Translations under genes and position numbers: made by a program | The notes under the pieces: model-generated | The model's input: only the letters and a program-made list of their open reading frames with translations | Databases searched by the model: none | What the model was told of the DNA's origin: nothing | Shown here: in pieces, positions 36,598 through 44,558 of the stretch | Layout of the letters: every line of letters begins with the position of its first letter | How positions within the stretch are numbered: the stretch's first letter is position 1 | Assembly (NCBI RefSeq): GCF_014490445.1 | Contig: NZ_JACTUZ010000004.1 | Span: forward strand, 1 to 64,000 | From: Pseudoroseomonas ludipueritiae | GTDB lineage: Bacteria; Pseudomonadota; Alphaproteobacteria; Acetobacterales; Acetobacteraceae | Direction of reading: 5' to 3' | Length of the DNA: 64,000 nt

Positions 36598-36975
36598 TCA
36601 AGCCGCCATGAGGCGCGCGAGCTGGGCGAGGCGCTGGCCGGCGGAGTGGTTGCTCTCGGCCTCGATGGCCCGGTAGTGGCTGATGACGGCCTCGCCCACC
36701 GGGGTCAGCCGCGCGCCACCGCCGCCGGGACCGCCCGCCGCCGTTTCCACCACGGGCCTGCCCAGGCCGCGGTTGAGGTCCTCCACCAGTTCCCAGGCCC
36801 GGCGATAGGACATCTTCAGCGCCCGCCCGGCCGCCGAGATGGAGCCGCTGCGGCCGATCTCCTCCAGCAGCGAGACCTTGCCCGGCCCGATGCGCACTCC
36901 GCCGAGATCCAGGCGGATGATCAGCCTGGGGGCGGTGCCGGCGGTCTGCGGTTCAGGGCGTCGGGCACGGGGCAT
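36598..36975 (-). CDS. ModE-type molybdate regulator, DNA-binding domain only
   Basis: A 125-residue protein corresponding to the N-terminal winged helix of ModE (IGPGKVSLLEEIGRSGSISAAGRALKMSYRRAWELVEDLN). The C-terminal molybdate-sensing Mop/TOBE domains of E. coli ModE are absent, a common short form. It is encoded 38 bases after modC as the last gene of the mod cluster. It could be autonomous, sensing molybdate only indirectly, or act with ModC's TOBE domain; both are inference. The predicted target is the modA promoter. Confidence 0.88.
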   Translation of the reverse strand: MPRARRPEPQTAGTAPRLIIRLDLGGVRIGPGKVSLLEEIGRSGSISAAGRALKMSYRRAWELVEDLNRGLGRPVVETAAGGPGGGGARLTPVGEAVISHYRAIEAESNHSAGQRLAQLARLMAA

Positions 36976-37013
36976 GGGCGGGATCCTTCACGCGTCGGGT
37001 GCCGGCGCAATGC

Positions 37014-38117
37014 TCAGGCAGGGTTGTCGCCATTGCCCGGGGTGAAGGCCACCGCCTTCACGAGGGCCCAGACCGGCAGGCCGGGGCGCAGGCCCAGGCG
37101 GCGGACGGAATCCTGCGTCACCCGCGCCAGCAGCAGGCTGGGGCCAAGGCGCAGGCGCAGCATCGCCTCATGGGCGCGGCCGGGCTCCACCGCCTCCAGC
37201 ACCGCCGGCAGTACGTTCTGCACCGAGAGGTTCCGCGGCTCCTCCGTCGCGACGGAGACATCGCGGGCGCGGATGCGCAGCCGCACCGGCGCGCCTGGCG
37301 GCGCCGCTTCCAGCGGCACGGCGAATTCGCCGCCCGGAAAGCCGAGGCGAGTCACGCCCTGCTCCGGCGCATGGCCCAGCACGGTGCAGCCCAGCACCAC
37401 GCCGGCGTCCCGTCGCGCCGCCAGGATCGGCAGGTCCGTGCGGGCGGAAAGCGCCTCGGGCGTGCCGCAGGCCAGCACCCGCCCGGCTTCCATCAGCACC
37501 AGCCGGTCCGCCAGCCGGTCCACCTCGTCCAGCGCATGCGTCACGTAGAGGATGGGGATGCTGAACCTCTCCCGCAGGCGGGCCAGGAAAGGCAGCACCT
37601 CAGCCTTCCGGCTGGCATCCAGCGCGGCCAGGGGCTCATCCATCAGCAGCAGCCGGGGGCGGGAGAGCAGGGCGCGGCCCAGGGCCACGCGCTGCTTCTC
37701 GCCGCCCGAAAGCGCCGCCGGGCGCCGCGCCAGCAGATGGCCGATGCCAAGCAGGGCCACCACCTCCTCCATCCCCGGGCCCTCGGCGCCGCGCGGGGCA
37801 CGGCGCAGGCCATAGCGCAGGTTGGTTTCCACCGAGAGATGCGGGAAGAGGCGGGAATCCTGAAAGACCACGCCGCAGCGCCGCTGTTCCGGCGGCACCA
37901 TGCGGCGCGCGGCACTGTCGAAGAGCAGGGCGCCATCCAGGGTGATGCGCCCTTCCTGCGGGTGCAGCAACCCGGCCACCGCCGAGAGCACGGTGGATTT
38001 GCCGCAGCCGGAAGGCCCGAAGATGGTGGTGACGCCCGCGCCCGGCGCGGTGAAGGCGGCATCCAGCGTGAAGCCCTGGCCGCCAGGAAAGCTGTGCCGG
38101 ATGGCGAGGTCCAGCAT
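37014..38117 (-). CDS. modC: molybdate ABC transporter ATP-binding protein
   Basis: A 367-residue ATPase of the molybdate importer. Walker A is IFGPSGCGKST, signature LSGGEKQRVALGRALL, Walker B LLLMDEPLAALD, and H-switch ILYVTHALDEVDRLADR. The C-terminal 70 or so residues hold a Mop-type TOBE domain (LSVQNVLPAVLEA, LLLARVTQDSV). The start overlaps the modB stop by one base (TGATG). Energises uptake of molybdate needed by molybdopterin enzymes such as the YdeP protein at 18.7 kb. Confidence 0.95.
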   Translation of the reverse strand: MLDLAIRHSFPGGQGFTLDAAFTAPGAGVTTIFGPSGCGKSTVLSAVAGLLHPQEGRITLDGALLFDSAARRMVPPEQRRCGVVFQDSRLFPHLSVETNLRYGLRRAPRGAEGPGMEEVVALLGIGHLLARRPAALSGGEKQRVALGRALLSRPRLLLMDEPLAALDASRKAEVLPFLARLRERFSIPILYVTHALDEVDRLADRLVLMEAGRVLACGTPEALSARTDLPILAARRDAGVVLGCTVLGHAPEQGVTRLGFPGGEFAVPLEAAPPGAPVRLRIRARDVSVATEEPRNLSVQNVLPAVLEAVEPGRAHEAMLRLRLGPSLLLARVTQDSVRRLGLRPGLPVWALVKAVAFTPGNGDNPA

Positions 38118-38818
38118 CAGCGCGGCGCCCGGCCCAGCAGCACCTGCATCCGCCGCCCGACGAATTCCGCCAGCAGCAGGCCCACCACGGCCATGGCGAA
38201 GGAGAAGGCGGCCAGCCGCGCCGCCGTGGCCTCCCCGCCCGGGGTCTGGGTGGCGCTGTAGATGGCCAGCGGCAGGGTCTGCGTCTCGCCCGGGATATTG
38301 GAGGCGAAGGTGATGACGGCGCCGAACTCCCCAAGGCCGGCGGCGAAGGCGGTGATGGCGCCGGAGAGGATGCCGGGCGTGATCAGCGGCAGGGTGACCG
38401 TGACGAAGCGGTCCAGCGGCCCGGCGCCCAGGGTGCGCGCCGCTTCCTCCAGCCCCGGGTCCACCGCGTCCAGGCTGAGGCGCACGGCGCGGACGATCAG
38501 CGGAAAGGACATGACCCCCGTGGCCAGGGCGGCGCCCGCCGTGGTGAAGACCAGCCGCACGCCGAGCCAATCATGCAGCCAGGCACCCACCGGGCCGCGA
38601 ATGCCGAAGATGACCAGCAGCAGCCAGCCGATCACCACGGGAGGCATGACCAGCGGCAGATGCACAAAGGCGTCCAGCAGCCCGCGCCCGGGAAAGCGCC
38701 CGCGCGCCAGCAGCCAGGCCACCAGCACCGCCGGGGGCAGACCGAAGGCGACGGAGCGCAGCGCCACGGCCAGGCTGAGCCGCACGGCCTGCCATTCCTC
38801 GGGGGAGAGCCAGGTCAT
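38117..38818 (-). CDS. modB: molybdate ABC transporter permease
   Basis: A 233-residue inner-membrane permease with five or more spans and the EAA loop LEEAARTLGAGPLDRFVTVTLPL. The FASNIPGETQTLPLAIYSATQTPGGE segment is typical of ModB. It lies 9 bases after modA and overlaps modC by one base, so the three genes form a tight operon. Confidence 0.95.
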   Translation of the reverse strand: MTWLSPEEWQAVRLSLAVALRSVAFGLPPAVLVAWLLARGRFPGRGLLDAFVHLPLVMPPVVIGWLLLVIFGIRGPVGAWLHDWLGVRLVFTTAGAALATGVMSFPLIVRAVRLSLDAVDPGLEEAARTLGAGPLDRFVTVTLPLITPGILSGAITAFAAGLGEFGAVITFASNIPGETQTLPLAIYSATQTPGGEATAARLAAFSFAMAVVGLLLAEFVGRRMQVLLGRAPR

Positions 38819-38827
38819 GCGGCCGGA

Positions 38828-39601
38828 TCAGGGCGCCCGCAGGCCGAAGCCGAAGCGGCGGTAGACCTCGGCGGCCTCGGGCCCGGTGATGAAGGCGAAG
38901 AAGTCGCGCGCTTCCGTGTTGCCGCCCGCGCGGCGGGTGATGGCGAAGGGATAGGTGACGGCCGGGTGGCTTTCAGCCGGGAAGGTGCCGACGACCTTCA
39001 CGCCCTTCGAGGCCGCCGCGTCGGTGGCATAGACAATGCCCAGCGGGGCTTCCCCACGCTCCACCAGCAGCAGGGCGGAGCGGACGTTGTCGGCGCGCGC
39101 CAGGCGGGGGGAGACCTTGTCCCATTGTCCCATCCAGCTCAGCGCCGCCTGGGCGTATTTCCCGACCGGCACATGGGAAGGATCGCCGGTGGCGATGCGG
39201 CCATTGGCGCCGGCCATGGCCACGAGGTCCGTGTCGCGAGCCAGGGTGACGGGCGCACGGGCCGAATCAGCAGGCGCGATCAGCACGAGGCTATTGGCCA
39301 GCGGGCTGATGCGGGTCTCGTGCAGGATCAGGCCCCGCTGCTGGACGTAATCCATCCAGGGCTCATCGGCCGAGGCGAAGATATCGGCCGGCGCTCCCTG
39401 CTCCATCTGCCGCGCCAGGGCGGAGGAAGCGGCGAAGGAGAAACGTGGCAGCGGGTGCCCCCTGGGGCGCCAGGCTTCCCCCAGCGCCTTCATGGCGTCT
39501 GTCAGGCTGGCGGCGGCGAAGACGGTGGGTCCCTGCGCCTCCTGTGCCCGGAGAGGCGGGGCCAGGAGCGTGCAGGCGGCCAGGAGGGTGCGGCGATGCA
39601 T
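38828..39601 (-). CDS. modA: molybdate-binding periplasmic protein
   Basis: A 257-residue periplasmic oxyanion-binding protein. A signal peptide (MHRRTLLAACTLLAPPLRAQ) precedes TVFAAASLTDAMKALGEAW and the FSFAASSALARQMEQGAPADIF pocket whose Ser residues hydrogen-bond molybdate, with IVYATDAAASKGVKVVG near the C-terminus. The start at 39601 gives a normal signal; a longer frame upstream is open but has no signal. First gene of modABC-modE. Confidence 0.95.
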   Translation of the reverse strand: MHRRTLLAACTLLAPPLRAQEAQGPTVFAAASLTDAMKALGEAWRPRGHPLPRFSFAASSALARQMEQGAPADIFASADEPWMDYVQQRGLILHETRISPLANSLVLIAPADSARAPVTLARDTDLVAMAGANGRIATGDPSHVPVGKYAQAALSWMGQWDKVSPRLARADNVRSALLLVERGEAPLGIVYATDAAASKGVKVVGTFPAESHPAVTYPFAITRRAGGNTEARDFFAFITGPEAAEVYRRFGFGLRAP

Positions 39602-39633
39602 GCGGCGGGCTCCGCTCGTTGTTCCCGTTCGGG

Positions 39634-39642
39634 TATATCGAT
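39634..39642 (-). promoter_or_regulatory. possible ModE half-site
   Basis: Read on the minus strand this is ATCGATATA, which matches the ModE half-site ATCGNTATA. It lies 33 bases before the modA start. The opposite arm is poorly conserved, so only half of the usual dyad is recognisable. Confidence 0.4.
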
Positions 39643-39672
39643 CCCTTGCGGGGGGCACAACCCGGCCCCGCT

Positions 39673-40112
39673 TTAGGCCGGGATGAAGCCCCGCTCCCGC
39701 ACCGCCTCGCTTTCCAGCGCCGCGAGGAAGGCCCACGGGGCCGGGCGCGCCAGCAGCAGCCAGCAGGCGAAGGCATTCGCCGGGTGACCGGCATCAGGAC
39801 CACCGGCAGACCTTCTGCCCGGCCGAAGCCCGCCGAATGATCAGGCCGGGCGCCAAGGCGCCGCAGCAGCACCTTGCCAGCCAGCGGCAGGCCAGACCGC
39901 CGCCGATGGCACGCGTCGCGGGGGTGACGAGGCCTGGGAGCAGCGCTTCGAGCTTGGCCTGGAAAGGCCTGTGGCGTGCAAGGGCAGCATGGGCCCGTGA
40001 TCGCTGGGTGCGAGGGAGCGGAACATCTTCAGGGCGCCAACCTGCTTTCGGCGACATTGGCCGCAGCCTGCCACAGGGCCCATATTGCGCCGAGCCAGAC
40101 GCGGGAGGAACG
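39673..40112 (-). pseudogene. unidentified gene remnant upstream of modA
   Basis: The 39.6-40.1 kb gap (about 510 bases) holds no intact gene. On the minus strand a coding-like tail ends at 39673-39675 (HPANAFACWLLLARP, then AFLAALESEAVRERGF). An adjacent frame carries GLPLAGKVLLRRLGARPDH and EGLPVVLMP, and a third holds RPFQAKLEALLPGL. Reading these as one protein needs at least two frameshifts, so a decayed gene is likely. The GLPVVLMP-HPANA pattern faintly recalls MoeA-like proteins, but I cannot assign the family. Confidence 0.35.
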
Positions 40113-40850
40113 ATGCCGGACTCCGATACATCCGCCACAAGCCAGAGCGGCGCGCACCGGCTGCCCCAGGGCGCGGCCGAGGTGGTGGAGGCGGCGCTTC
40201 ATGCCCGGCGTTCGGTGCGCGCCTTTCTGCCGCAGCCGGTGGAACCCGCATTGGTGGAGCGGCTGCTGGCCGCTGCGGCCCGGGCGCCGAGCGGCACCAA
40301 TATGCAGCCCTGGCGCGTGCATGTCCTGACCGGCGCGGCGCGGGACCGGCTCTGCGATGCACTGGTGGAGGCGCATCTCGCGGGGCAGGCCGAACCTGAC
40401 CCCGGTTACGCCTATTACCCGCCGCAGTTCTTTGAGCCTTACCTCTCCCGCCGGCGAAAGCTGGGGTGGGATCTGTATGGCCTGCTTGGCATCGGCAAAG
40501 GCGAGAAGGAGCGGATGCGCCAGCAGCACGGCCGCAACTTTCGTTTCTTCGATGCCCCGGTCGGCATGATCATGACCATTGACCGGCGGCTGGAGGTCGG
40601 CTCCTGGCTCGACTACGGCATGTTCCTGCAGGCTCTGGCGACGGCGGCGGTCGCGCATGGGCTGGGCACCTGCCCGCAGGCCGCATTCGCCGAGCACCAC
40701 CGCAGCATCCGCCGCGTCCTGCCAATCGGCGAGGGGGAGGTGGTGGTCTGCGGCATGGCACTAGGCTACCCGGATTGGGCCGCGCCCGAGAACCGGCTGG
40801 TGACGGAACGGGTGCCGGTGCGGGAATTCGCCACCTTTTACAGCGCCTGA
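40113..40850 (+). CDS. nitroreductase-family protein
   Basis: A 245-residue flavoenzyme of the NfsB/FMN nitroreductase superfamily. The N-terminal FMN phosphate-binding segment is HARRSVRAFLP, the AARAPSGTNMQPWRVHVL block is intact and the C-terminal CGMALGYPDW is typical. GGGAGGAA lies 4 bases before the ATG. Members use NAD(P)H to reduce nitro compounds, quinones or enones, and the native substrate is unknown. Monocistronic, with a hairpin after the stop. Confidence 0.93.
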   Translation: MPDSDTSATSQSGAHRLPQGAAEVVEAALHARRSVRAFLPQPVEPALVERLLAAAARAPSGTNMQPWRVHVLTGAARDRLCDALVEAHLAGQAEPDPGYAYYPPQFFEPYLSRRRKLGWDLYGLLGIGKGEKERMRQQHGRNFRFFDAPVGMIMTIDRRLEVGSWLDYGMFLQALATAAVAHGLGTCPQAAFAEHHRSIRRVLPIGEGEVVVCGMALGYPDWAAPENRLVTERVPVREFATFYSA

Positions 40851-40883
40851 CATGGCGCCCGCCGGCTGCTGGCGACGGTGAGC

Positions 40884-40907
40884 AGCCTGCCGCAGTTGCG
40901 GCAGGCT
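40884..40907 (+). terminator. hairpin after nitroreductase
   Basis: A perfect 10-bp stem AGCCTGCCGC / GCGGCAGGCT with loop AGTT, 33 bases after the stop codon. No U-run. Confidence 0.6.
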
Positions 40908-40950
40908 CCGCGCAAGCCGGAGACACGGGTGCAGCTTGCTTTCGTGAGCC

Positions 40951-41253
40951 ATGAAACAGCACCTCCGGCGCTGGATGGCGGCGGAAGAACGGAAAAGGGA
41001 TAGGCGGAAACAGGCGCTTCCACATTCGCAATTACCCGCCGCATTCGCGGAAGCTGTGCTTCAGCTATCCACCGGCCATGACTTGATGGATGCCGCAGGC
41101 AGGCGCATTCGCATTCACGCTTCGTCAAGGATTATCCCGCAAAAGGAGGCAGATCTCTTCCCAGAGGATTTTGCCCATGTTTTTCATCCGCGCCCTGAAG
41201 CCTTCCTTGCGCTGTTTCTGGCGATGGATCTCGCCAGGAGGCTACCGGCCTGA
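40951..41253 (+). CDS. doubtful small hypothetical ORF in a 605-base gap
   Basis: A 100-residue frame beginning MKQHLRRWMAAEERKRDRRK and ending LALFLAMDLARRLPA. It has no family I recognise and no clear ribosome site. Both strands are open here and codon use is not decisive. The whole interval 40851-41455 is AT-richer than the rest of the window, especially 41341-41450, where a 10-bp palindrome GAAAATTTTC (41421-41430) lies inside a GCAGAA/TTCTGC dyad. Regulatory or decayed sequence is as likely as a gene. Confidence 0.25.
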   Translation: MKQHLRRWMAAEERKRDRRKQALPHSQLPAAFAEAVLQLSTGHDLMDAAGRRIRIHASSRIIPQKEADLFPEDFAHVFHPRPEAFLALFLAMDLARRLPA

Positions 41254-41455
41254 ACGGCGCTACATGCGGGGCCTGCCGCGCCAGGCAGCGAGTTGAAGTC
41301 GCGCCCGATGGCGCATCTTTCGCGATTTCTTCCCCGGATGGGCAGCCAGGACCACTGCATGGTATGATGCTGAGATGCTGGCGAGATATTGCCAGTATTG
41401 TTTACGGATTTGCAGAATATGAAAATTTTCTGCGAATCCCGTCAAGTTCGGGAAA

Positions 41456-42565
41456 GTGCCAGCGTTGTTGGAAAAGGAATCTGCCCCCCTGCCGGATAAG
41501 CCGGAGGATATCCGCCGCTTCGCCCAACGCAGCTTCGCCGACCTGGGTTGGCGGACCCTGCGGAACGATCCTTCCGCCCAGGCTTCCATGCCGCCGGTAG
41601 ACGCCAGCCTGACCTTTGCCCATCCTGATCTTGGTGTGGCGCTGGTGGATATGGCGCCCGACCGCGCCGCCGATCCCGTCGAGCGCCTGCGGCGGCGGCT
41701 GGAGGCGCTGGAAACCCGCCCTACCTTCGCCGCCGAATTACCCATCGTTTACCTGCCGCTAACAAGCGCCGATCTCTGGCGGCTGAACATCATCCTGGAC
41801 AGCGCCTTCGCTTCCCGCGCGCCACTACCGCGCGAAGAAGGGGGCTGGGTGGATGTGGTGCAGCAGGCACTGCTGCCAGAATCCTTTCCGCGCCCGGTGG
41901 AACAACCGGAGCCCGGCACAACAGCTAGCATCGACCTCGCTGCGGAGGCCAAACAGCGTCGCTCTCTCCGGCCATGGATGCTTTCGGGCGTGGCGGCGGC
42001 GCTTCTGGCTGGCGTGGTCGCGTTTTATGTCCTCGATCCGCCCGGCCAGCAGGCCTCTCTGCCTCAGCCCGGGGGGCAAACTGAACCTGCGCCCCCCGCG
42101 GTGCCGGATGAGCCTGCCGTTGCGGCGGCACCTCCGGTACGGGCTGATGTGGTCCAGCCCAGACCTGCCGCACCGGAGCCTGCGCCGGACCAGCGGCCGG
42201 CTCCAGCGCAACAAGCAGGCGGCGCGCCTCCGCCTTGGGGAGCTAGCGTGCCACCACGGCAGCCGGAAACCGTTTTCGGCCCGAGGCGGATCACCGTGCA
42301 TTCCACCGCGGCCAAGCGCGACGTCGCTGAAGCCCTGCTCCGCTCCGCCGCCAGCGCGGATGACACAGTGGAGTTCCGCACGCTGCGGACCACACTCAAC
42401 TTTGCCTCGGTGCGGTATTTTCACGAGAGAGACAAGGCGGCGGCCGAGCAACTGGCCAAACGGCTCGGCCCGACATGGCGCGTGCAAGATTTAACGCGCT
42501 ACCGGCCAAGCCCGAGGTTGGGCAGCCTTGAGGTGTGGCTGCCACGATACTTCCGCGCCGACTGA
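41456..42565 (+). CDS. single-span membrane protein with proline-rich linker, unknown
   Basis: A 369-residue protein of unrecognised function. The N-terminal domain (about 1-150) includes FAHPDLGVALVDMAPD and LPIVYLPLTSADLWRLNII, which look alpha/beta. One membrane span lies at about 174-193 (WMLSGVAAALLAGVVAFYVL). Residues 195-275 are Pro/Ala/Gln-rich, and residues 278-365 form a small alpha/beta domain (RRITVHSTAAKRDVAEALL, VRYFHERDKAAAEQLAKRL) that resembles LytR_C/SPOR-like folds. The topology suggests a cytoplasmic N-domain and an envelope-facing C-domain. The start at 41456 is a GTG and is uncertain. It is upstream of the PEP-CTERM gene on the same strand but 266 bases away. Confidence 0.75.
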   Translation: MPALLEKESAPLPDKPEDIRRFAQRSFADLGWRTLRNDPSAQASMPPVDASLTFAHPDLGVALVDMAPDRAADPVERLRRRLEALETRPTFAAELPIVYLPLTSADLWRLNIILDSAFASRAPLPREEGGWVDVVQQALLPESFPRPVEQPEPGTTASIDLAAEAKQRRSLRPWMLSGVAAALLAGVVAFYVLDPPGQQASLPQPGGQTEPAPPAVPDEPAVAAAPPVRADVVQPRPAAPEPAPDQRPAPAQQAGGAPPPWGASVPPRQPETVFGPRRITVHSTAAKRDVAEALLRSAASADDTVEFRTLRTTLNFASVRYFHERDKAAAEQLAKRLGPTWRVQDLTRYRPSPRLGSLEVWLPRYFRAD

Positions 42566-42680
42566 GGGCAGGATGCGGGCGGCCCTACCGCGGCTGCAAG
42601 ACCGCGGTCTGGGCTTCGGGCGTCCCGCCATACCACCTGAGGCCTTGCTGTCGGAAAATCATAAAACGTGAGGGCCAGAA

Positions 42681-42714
42681 TGTCGGGGTATTTTACAACA
42701 CCGCCGCGCCGACA
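42681..42714. promoter_or_regulatory. inverted repeat, possible enhancer-binding site
   Basis: TGTCGG (42681-42686) and CCGACA (42709-42714) form a widely spaced dyad, ending 45 bases before the sigma-54 promoter. This is the position expected for an NtrC-class activator site. The arm match is perfect, but six-base arms can occur by chance. Confidence 0.4.
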
Positions 42715-42759
42715 GTTGGATATCACGCTAAGACCTTGAATCTGCAGCGGAGAATAGAC

Positions 42760-42774
42760 TGGCACGTTGCTTGC
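42760..42774 (+). promoter_or_regulatory. sigma-54 (RpoN) promoter of the PEP-CTERM gene
   Basis: TGGCAC-GTTGC-TTGC, with the invariant GG at -24 and GC at -12 and a 5-base spacer, preceded by C and followed by A: essentially the consensus YTGGCACG-N4-TTGCW. Transcription should begin near 42786, leaving a leader of about 46 bases before the ATG at 42832. Confidence 0.85.
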
Positions 42775-42831
42775 AATTCTTGGCGTGTAGACCCTGCACC
42801 CTGGCAGGGGCCCGCAACCAAGGAAGCTATT

Positions 42832-43467
42832 ATGCGTCAGCTGAAGTCCCTGCTTCTCGGTACCGCCCTGGCGGTTGCAACCAGCGTCTCGGCCATGGCA
42901 GCGCCGATCACCGGTAGCTTCGACATCACCGGCCTCTTCCAGGCCGAGAACAGCGCCGGCGTCAACGTTCCCTTCAATCAGGCCACCGCCATCGACTTCT
43001 GCGCGGCCATCACCGGCGAATGCGTCACCGATCCGGGTGCTGGCACCGGCACCGGCGCCTTCCAGGTAAACAATGCTTCCGCCGACAATACCTTCGGCAT
43101 CACTGACGGGCAGATGGGTGTGGTGAAGGACTTTGTCTTCAGCCCCTTCACCACGGTGGCGGACTTCTTCAAGATCGGCGACCTGAGCTTCAACCTGACG
43201 CAGATCGAGAACTCCTCCTTCAGCACCGGCAGCTTCCAGTTCCTGATCCTGACCGGCACTGGCGTGTTCAGCCGCGACGGCTATGACGACACCGCCGGCA
43301 CCTTCAGCTTCACCGGCCAGACCAACGGCGTCGACACCACCGGCACCTTCACCTTCAGCGGCGCCTCCGCCGCCGTGCCGGTGCCCGAGCCTGCCTCGCT
43401 GGCGCTGTTCAGCGCCGGCCTGCTGGGCCTGGGCCTGGCGCGCCGCAACCGCCGCAAGGCGGTCTGA
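42832..43467 (+). CDS. PEP-CTERM sorting-domain protein
   Basis: A 211-residue exported protein. A Sec signal peptide (cleavage near VSAMAA) is followed by a beta-rich, Thr/Phe/Gly-rich body with two cysteines (DFCAAITGEC). The C-terminal sorting signal at 182-211 is PVPEPASLALFSAGLLGLGL, then ARRNRR: PEP at 185-187, one hydrophobic span and a basic tail. Such proteins are cleaved and sorted by an exosortase and usually linked to exopolysaccharide or biofilm matrix. No exosortase is in the window. The promoter is of sigma-54 type. A strong hairpin follows. Confidence 0.93.
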   Translation: MRQLKSLLLGTALAVATSVSAMAAPITGSFDITGLFQAENSAGVNVPFNQATAIDFCAAITGECVTDPGAGTGTGAFQVNNASADNTFGITDGQMGVVKDFVFSPFTTVADFFKIGDLSFNLTQIENSSFSTGSFQFLILTGTGVFSRDGYDDTAGTFSFTGQTNGVDTTGTFTFSGASAAVPVPEPASLALFSAGLLGLGLARRNRRKAV

Positions 43468-43486
43468 GCGGCATCCTGCCAGGGTT

Positions 43487-43509
43487 GGGGAGCGGTCATG
43501 CCGCTCCCC
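43487..43509 (+). terminator. hairpin after PEP-CTERM gene
   Basis: A perfect 9-bp stem GGGGAGCGG / CCGCTCCCC around TCATG, 20 bases after the stop. No U-run. Confidence 0.65.
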
Positions 43510-43689
43510 GATCCATCAGGTTTCACGACACGAAGTTCAGGCTCTCGTCAGCCATACGTCGTCTGCCACGGCCAATCTCCGAACCGACAGTCGTACGAAT
43601 TCTCTGTGTGGTGTTGATCTGCCTGAGCGCTAACGCTGGGGGACACATCCACAATGCGCGGGCAGATCGCACGTCGCAGTTTCCTGGCC

Positions 43690-44265
43690 CGCTGGCCTGC
43701 TACAACGGCCTGGTGACGCCGCCGCATTATATCGGTGCCTCCCTCCGTAGCGCGCCGATGGCCTCGGCCCGGTCGATCACGACGCCGCCCAGGGCGCCGC
43801 CATGACCACAGGCATATGTCGCCAGAACATGACTCACCCGGTCCGTCCGCAGTGCCAGCGGTCTGATGGCAGCGGCCAGGACGGGAATGTCGGAAAAATT
43901 TACACTGATGCCCACCGGCCTGTAGCGGGCCAGGGCGCTCCCACAAGAATTTGGCGACGCCAGCGTACCAGGCATCGCTGACCAGTAGGTGGCCGCTCGG
44001 CAAGAGGCGGTGCAGCATTAACCTGCTGAGGGCGGCCATGCTGCTAGCGAAGGCCAGCGCGGCCTCGCCGCCCCCTAGCAGGCTGAGCGCCGGGTTGCCA
44101 CAGCGGGTGTGGAAGGGCGGCGCCTTCGCTTCAGGCTCGGGGGCCGAGAAGCCACCGGCATCCGGGTCCGCACGGAAGCTGGTGGCGGCGCCAAGGAACG
44201 GGCCAGCGGCGCGCCAGGCTGCGGGCTGGGGCGGCGGTATGGACGGCCCGGGTTGCCCTGCGCAT
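43690..44265 (-). pseudogene. decayed Cys/Met-metabolism PLP enzyme (trans-sulfuration type)
   Basis: Minus-strand pieces of a cystathionine gamma-synthase/beta-lyase-like gene in different frames. The N-terminus MRRATRAVHTAAP starts at 44265. A second frame gives SFRADPDAGGFSA, PPFHTRCGNPALSLL and GGGEAALAFASSMAALSR (the RYGNPT... and EAALAFASGMAA hallmarks). A third gives LATYACGHGGALGGVVID and AIGALRREAPI. At least two frameshifts and an internal deletion are needed, and the PLP-lysine position of the TKY-GH motif reads ATY. The family assignment is firm, the exact member is not. Confidence 0.75.
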
Positions 44266-44394
44266 GGTTCTGTCTCCGCTTCTGGTGGGCAGGCTGGCCG
44301 ATAGGTCGGGCCGCCGCCCGGTGCAAGTGCCCCAAGGCCAAGGCCGGAGGAGGGCCTTGGCACTCCTGGCCCAGCGGGCTAGGCTGGTGCCGTT

Positions 44395-44480
<86 letters not shown>

Positions 44481-44515
44481 AAACACAGCTGGCAGAGCCG
44501 GCCTCCTTTTCTTCC

Positions 44516-44552
44516 CGCCCCCCTCGGTGCTGGCCGTGTTGAAGAAGGGGCG
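44516..44552 (+). promoter_or_regulatory. SD-sequestering hairpin of the TPP riboswitch
   Basis: CGCCCC (44516-44521) pairs with GGGGCG (44547-44552). The right arm is the likely thiO ribosome site, GGGG, 8 bases before the GTG start at 44559. This suggests translational control as the expression platform. No intrinsic terminator with a U-run is visible between the aptamer and thiO. Confidence 0.5.
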
Positions 44553-44558
44553 CTTGGG

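Noticed and set aside
43548-44363. A 271-residue minus-strand frame taken as an intact protein
   Set aside because: It mixes frames of a PLP-enzyme remnant. The C-terminal part is out of frame with the recognisable core.
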